From Tissierellia bacterium (GTDB taxonomy: Bacteria; Bacillota_A; Clostridia; Tissierellales; Peptoniphilaceae): 15,588 bases of DNA. Below, piece by piece: positions 13,967 to 15,588 of this stretch (position 1 is the stretch's first letter; each line of letters opens with the position of its first letter). The position numbers and the translations under genes were made by a program. The notes under the pieces are model-generated. The model saw nothing but the letters and a program-made list of their open reading frames with translations. It made no database searches and had not been told where the DNA came from. The stretch lies in NCBI GenBank assembly GCA_012513395.1, contig JAAZCH010000028.1:1-15588 (forward strand), read 5' to 3'.

Positions 13967-14819
13967 CACTTTCTCCTTTTCTTAAAAGCATTTCTGTCAA
14001 TTCCAAGAATTCCTTTAGGGATAAATTTTCTGCTCTACTATTTTCATTGATACCCAATTTTTCTAAAATTTCTAATACTTCTGTTTTTTCTCTATTTAGT
14101 CCAGATGACAAAGAGTTTAGGATAGTCTTTCTTCTTTTTCCGAATCCTGCCCTTAATATTTTCTCCAGTTTTTCCACTTCTTCTACATCTATATGGTCTC
14201 TAATTTTTAATTTTACGACTGCAGAATCCACTTTTGGCTTTGGCATAAAAACTGTCTTAGGTACATTCATGAGAATTTCTGAATCGCCAAAATATTTTAG
14301 AAATACAGATATACTTCCATATTCTTTAGTTCCAACATCAGCCACAATTCTAGTAGCGACTTCTTTTTGCATCATTACAATAATTTCGGAAATATTGGAT
14401 TTAGATTTTAATAAATATTCTAAAATGGGCGATGTAATATAGTAGGGCAAATTTGCGACTACTTTAAAACTTTCGCCATTAAAGGATTCTTTTGAAATTT
14501 TATCTAGGTCAGTTTTTAAAATATCTGAAAAAATCACTTCTACGTTATCAAATCCAAAAAGAGTTTCTGATAAAATAGGTTTTAGTTTTTCATCTATTTC
14601 CACGACTACTACTTTCTTAGCTAATTTAGCCATAGAAGCAGTTAAAGTTCCTATTCCAGAACCTATTTCCAATATATTTTCCCCTTGAACATTACCTTCT
14701 CGTAAAATTTTATCGATTATATTTTGATCTATCAAAAAATTTTGCCCAAGAGATTTCGTAAAGGAAAAATTGTGTCTTTCCAATAAAGATTTCAATACTT
14801 TAGGAGAGGTTAAGTTCAT
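13959..14819 (-). CDS. rsmA: 16S rRNA (adenine1518/1519-N6)-dimethyltransferase
   Basis: RsmA (KsgA) dimethylates two adjacent adenines in helix 45 of 16S rRNA late in 30S assembly. The 286-residue chain starts with the KSLGQNFLID block (22-31). SAM motif I ILEIGSGIGTLT lies at 49-60, followed by E74 and D99. The catalytic NLPYY is at 123-127 (motif IV), and VMMQKEVA and the C-terminal helical domain (RAGFGKRRKTILNSL) are intact. The start ATG 14819 has GGAG 7 bases upstream and lies within the last 20 bases of rnmV. tatD-rnmV-rsmA is a classical Firmicutes cluster; here it continues into arsR and grx. Confidence 0.96.
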   Translation of the reverse strand: MNLTSPKVLKSLLERHNFSFTKSLGQNFLIDQNIIDKILREGNVQGENILEIGSGIGTLTASMAKLAKKVVVVEIDEKLKPILSETLFGFDNVEVIFSDILKTDLDKISKESFNGESFKVVANLPYYITSPILEYLLKSKSNISEIIVMMQKEVATRIVADVGTKEYGSISVFLKYFGDSEILMNVPKTVFMPKPKVDSAVVKLKIRDHIDVEEVEKLEKILRAGFGKRRKTILNSLSSGLNREKTEVLEILEKLGINENSRAENLSLKEFLELTEMLLRKGESDD

Positions 14820-15354
14820 CTTTGATCTCCTCTATAGCTTTTTCTAGTTCTTCTCGTTTTATTCCAAAAGAATTTAACTTATTTAAAAATGTTTTTGCGT
14901 TACCATATCCTATACTTATTTTTTCAGATAGCTTTTCTCTAAGCTCTTTAGAGTTACTTAGTCCACTTAAGCCATATCTAATCATATCTCTTTGCGTAAA
15001 TTCTTCTACAAAGTCTGTATATTCTGGTTTTGCAGATAGTATCGCCACTCTAATATCTTCAGGTGTAGCATTTTCTACTCCAATGTCATCACCCTTTAAT
15101 GCCTTTTTTTGTGGCAAAAAAGCGTGCTTAGCTTGGGGAATAAATTCAGATATATCTTTTCTAATTCTCTTACCTACATAATCTGGATCAGTTAAGATAA
15201 TAATTCCCCTTTCTTTTGACATTTTTTTTAGTTGTTCTTTTAGCTTAATACCGTAAGAATAGCCGTGGGTTTGGATAATATCAGCATTTACTGCTCGTCT
15301 AACAGCTGCCTCATCATCCCTACCCTCGACTACTATAATTTCTTTTATTTTCAT
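14800..15354 (-). CDS. rnmV: Ribonuclease M5 (5S rRNA maturation)
   Basis: RNase M5 cuts both sides of the 5S rRNA precursor in low-GC Gram-positives. The 184-residue protein has a Toprim domain with VVEGRDD (E10) and TDPDYVG (D56, D58), the metal-binding acidic residues. A C-terminal helical part (LSGLSNSKELREKL, IGYGNAKTFLNKLN) fits the family. The start ATG shares ATGA with the tatD stop, and no clear ribosome binding site precedes it, so translation is probably coupled. It overlaps rsmA by 20 bases. Confidence 0.95.
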   Translation of the reverse strand: MKIKEIIVVEGRDDEAAVRRAVNADIIQTHGYSYGIKLKEQLKKMSKERGIIILTDPDYVGKRIRKDISEFIPQAKHAFLPQKKALKGDDIGVENATPEDIRVAILSAKPEYTDFVEEFTQRDMIRYGLSGLSNSKELREKLSEKISIGYGNAKTFLNKLNSFGIKREELEKAIEEIKDELNLS

Positions 15355-15588
15355 AAATCTAGTCTGTAAAATCTAGCTACATTTTCATCTGTAGCCCTTT
15401 CTAGTTCTTCGAGTGTAATTCCCCTCAAGTTTGCAATATGCTCTGCAGTATGTCTTACATATCTAGGTTCATTTCGTTTTCCTCGAAGTGGCACAGGAGT
15501 CATATATGGACAGTCAGTTTCTAACATCAATCTATCCAATGGAACAGCTTTAGCTACTTCTTGGGGAACCCTAGCATTTTTAAATGTA
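15351..15588 (-). CDS. tatD: TatD-family metal-dependent DNase (3' part only)
   Basis: The visible C-terminal 78 residues run open to the window edge. They include TFKNARVPQEVAKAVPLDRL followed by LETDCPYMTPVP, RGKRNEPRYV and a closing helix with ATDENVARFY. This is the typical end of TatD/YabD hydrolases, TIM-barrel metal-dependent nucleases of the amidohydrolase superfamily. The aspartate of ETDCP is a metal ligand. The catalytic N-terminal two thirds lie outside the window. A TTG at 15539 could be mistaken for a start, but the family sequence continues upstream of it. It ends in an ATGA overlap with rnmV. Confidence 0.93.
   Translation of the reverse strand, partial: TFKNARVPQEVAKAVPLDRLMLETDCPYMTPVPLRGKRNEPRYVRHTAEHIANLRGITLEELERATDENVARFYRLDL

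Noticed and set aside
13948..14442. Plus-strand 164-residue open frame opposite rsmA
   Set aside because: It is antisense to a well-conserved gene, its composition (rich in Ser, Phe, Leu, Ile) is that of a shadow frame, and it resembles no family.

Overview
The window looks like core chromosome of an AT-rich, low-GC Gram-positive anaerobe of the Clostridia/Tissierellia kind (Peptoniphilaceae-like is my best guess, not proven). The reasons are the strong GGAGG-type ribosome binding sites, the conserved Firmicutes gene order, RNase J, RNase M5 and an IreB homologue, and an oxidoreductase carrying ferredoxin-type clusters. Every gene but one is on the minus strand. I see no CRISPR array, tRNA, rRNA, phage gene or transposase. 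No stretch longer than about 210 bases lacks a gene.

Layout from left to right (minus-strand transcription runs right to left). (1) A partial plus-strand metallo-beta-lactamase-fold gene (3-653) converges on the infC-rpmI-rplT operon (784-1881), and the two share a bidirectional terminator. infC seems to start at a non-canonical ATA codon. It is preceded by a structured leader with an intrinsic terminator just before the ribosome binding site, as in L20-controlled leaders, and by a near-consensus promoter (2018-2046). (2) A long, tightly packed run (2065-12015) reads, in transcription order, AI-2E-family membrane protein, alaS, ireB, aldo/keto reductase, ruvX, DUF1292 protein, fur, RNase J, trmR-like methyltransferase and trhP-like U32 protein. 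Many junctions overlap or nearly touch. The aldo/keto reductase is an unusual guest in an otherwise conserved order. It is preceded by a 94-base foldable intergenic element and a possible internal promoter. (3) An LCP-family cell-wall ligase gene (12227-13219) stands alone, with its own promoter and terminator. (4) The run tatD (partial)-rnmV-rsmA-arsR-grx (13355-15588) joins the classic RNA-maturation cluster to a CzrA/SmtB-type zinc-sensor repressor and a small glutaredoxin. A candidate operator lies between the last two.

Most genes serve translation and RNA metabolism: IF3, L35 and L20; alanyl-tRNA synthetase; wobble-uridine hydroxylation and methylation; RNase J; 5S rRNA maturation; 16S rRNA dimethylation. 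Metal and redox control genes (fur, arsR, grx, the Fe-S aldo/keto reductase) are interleaved. The window is largely ordinary. The least explained parts are the 7758-7851 element, the arsR/grx intergenic region and the infC start and leader.
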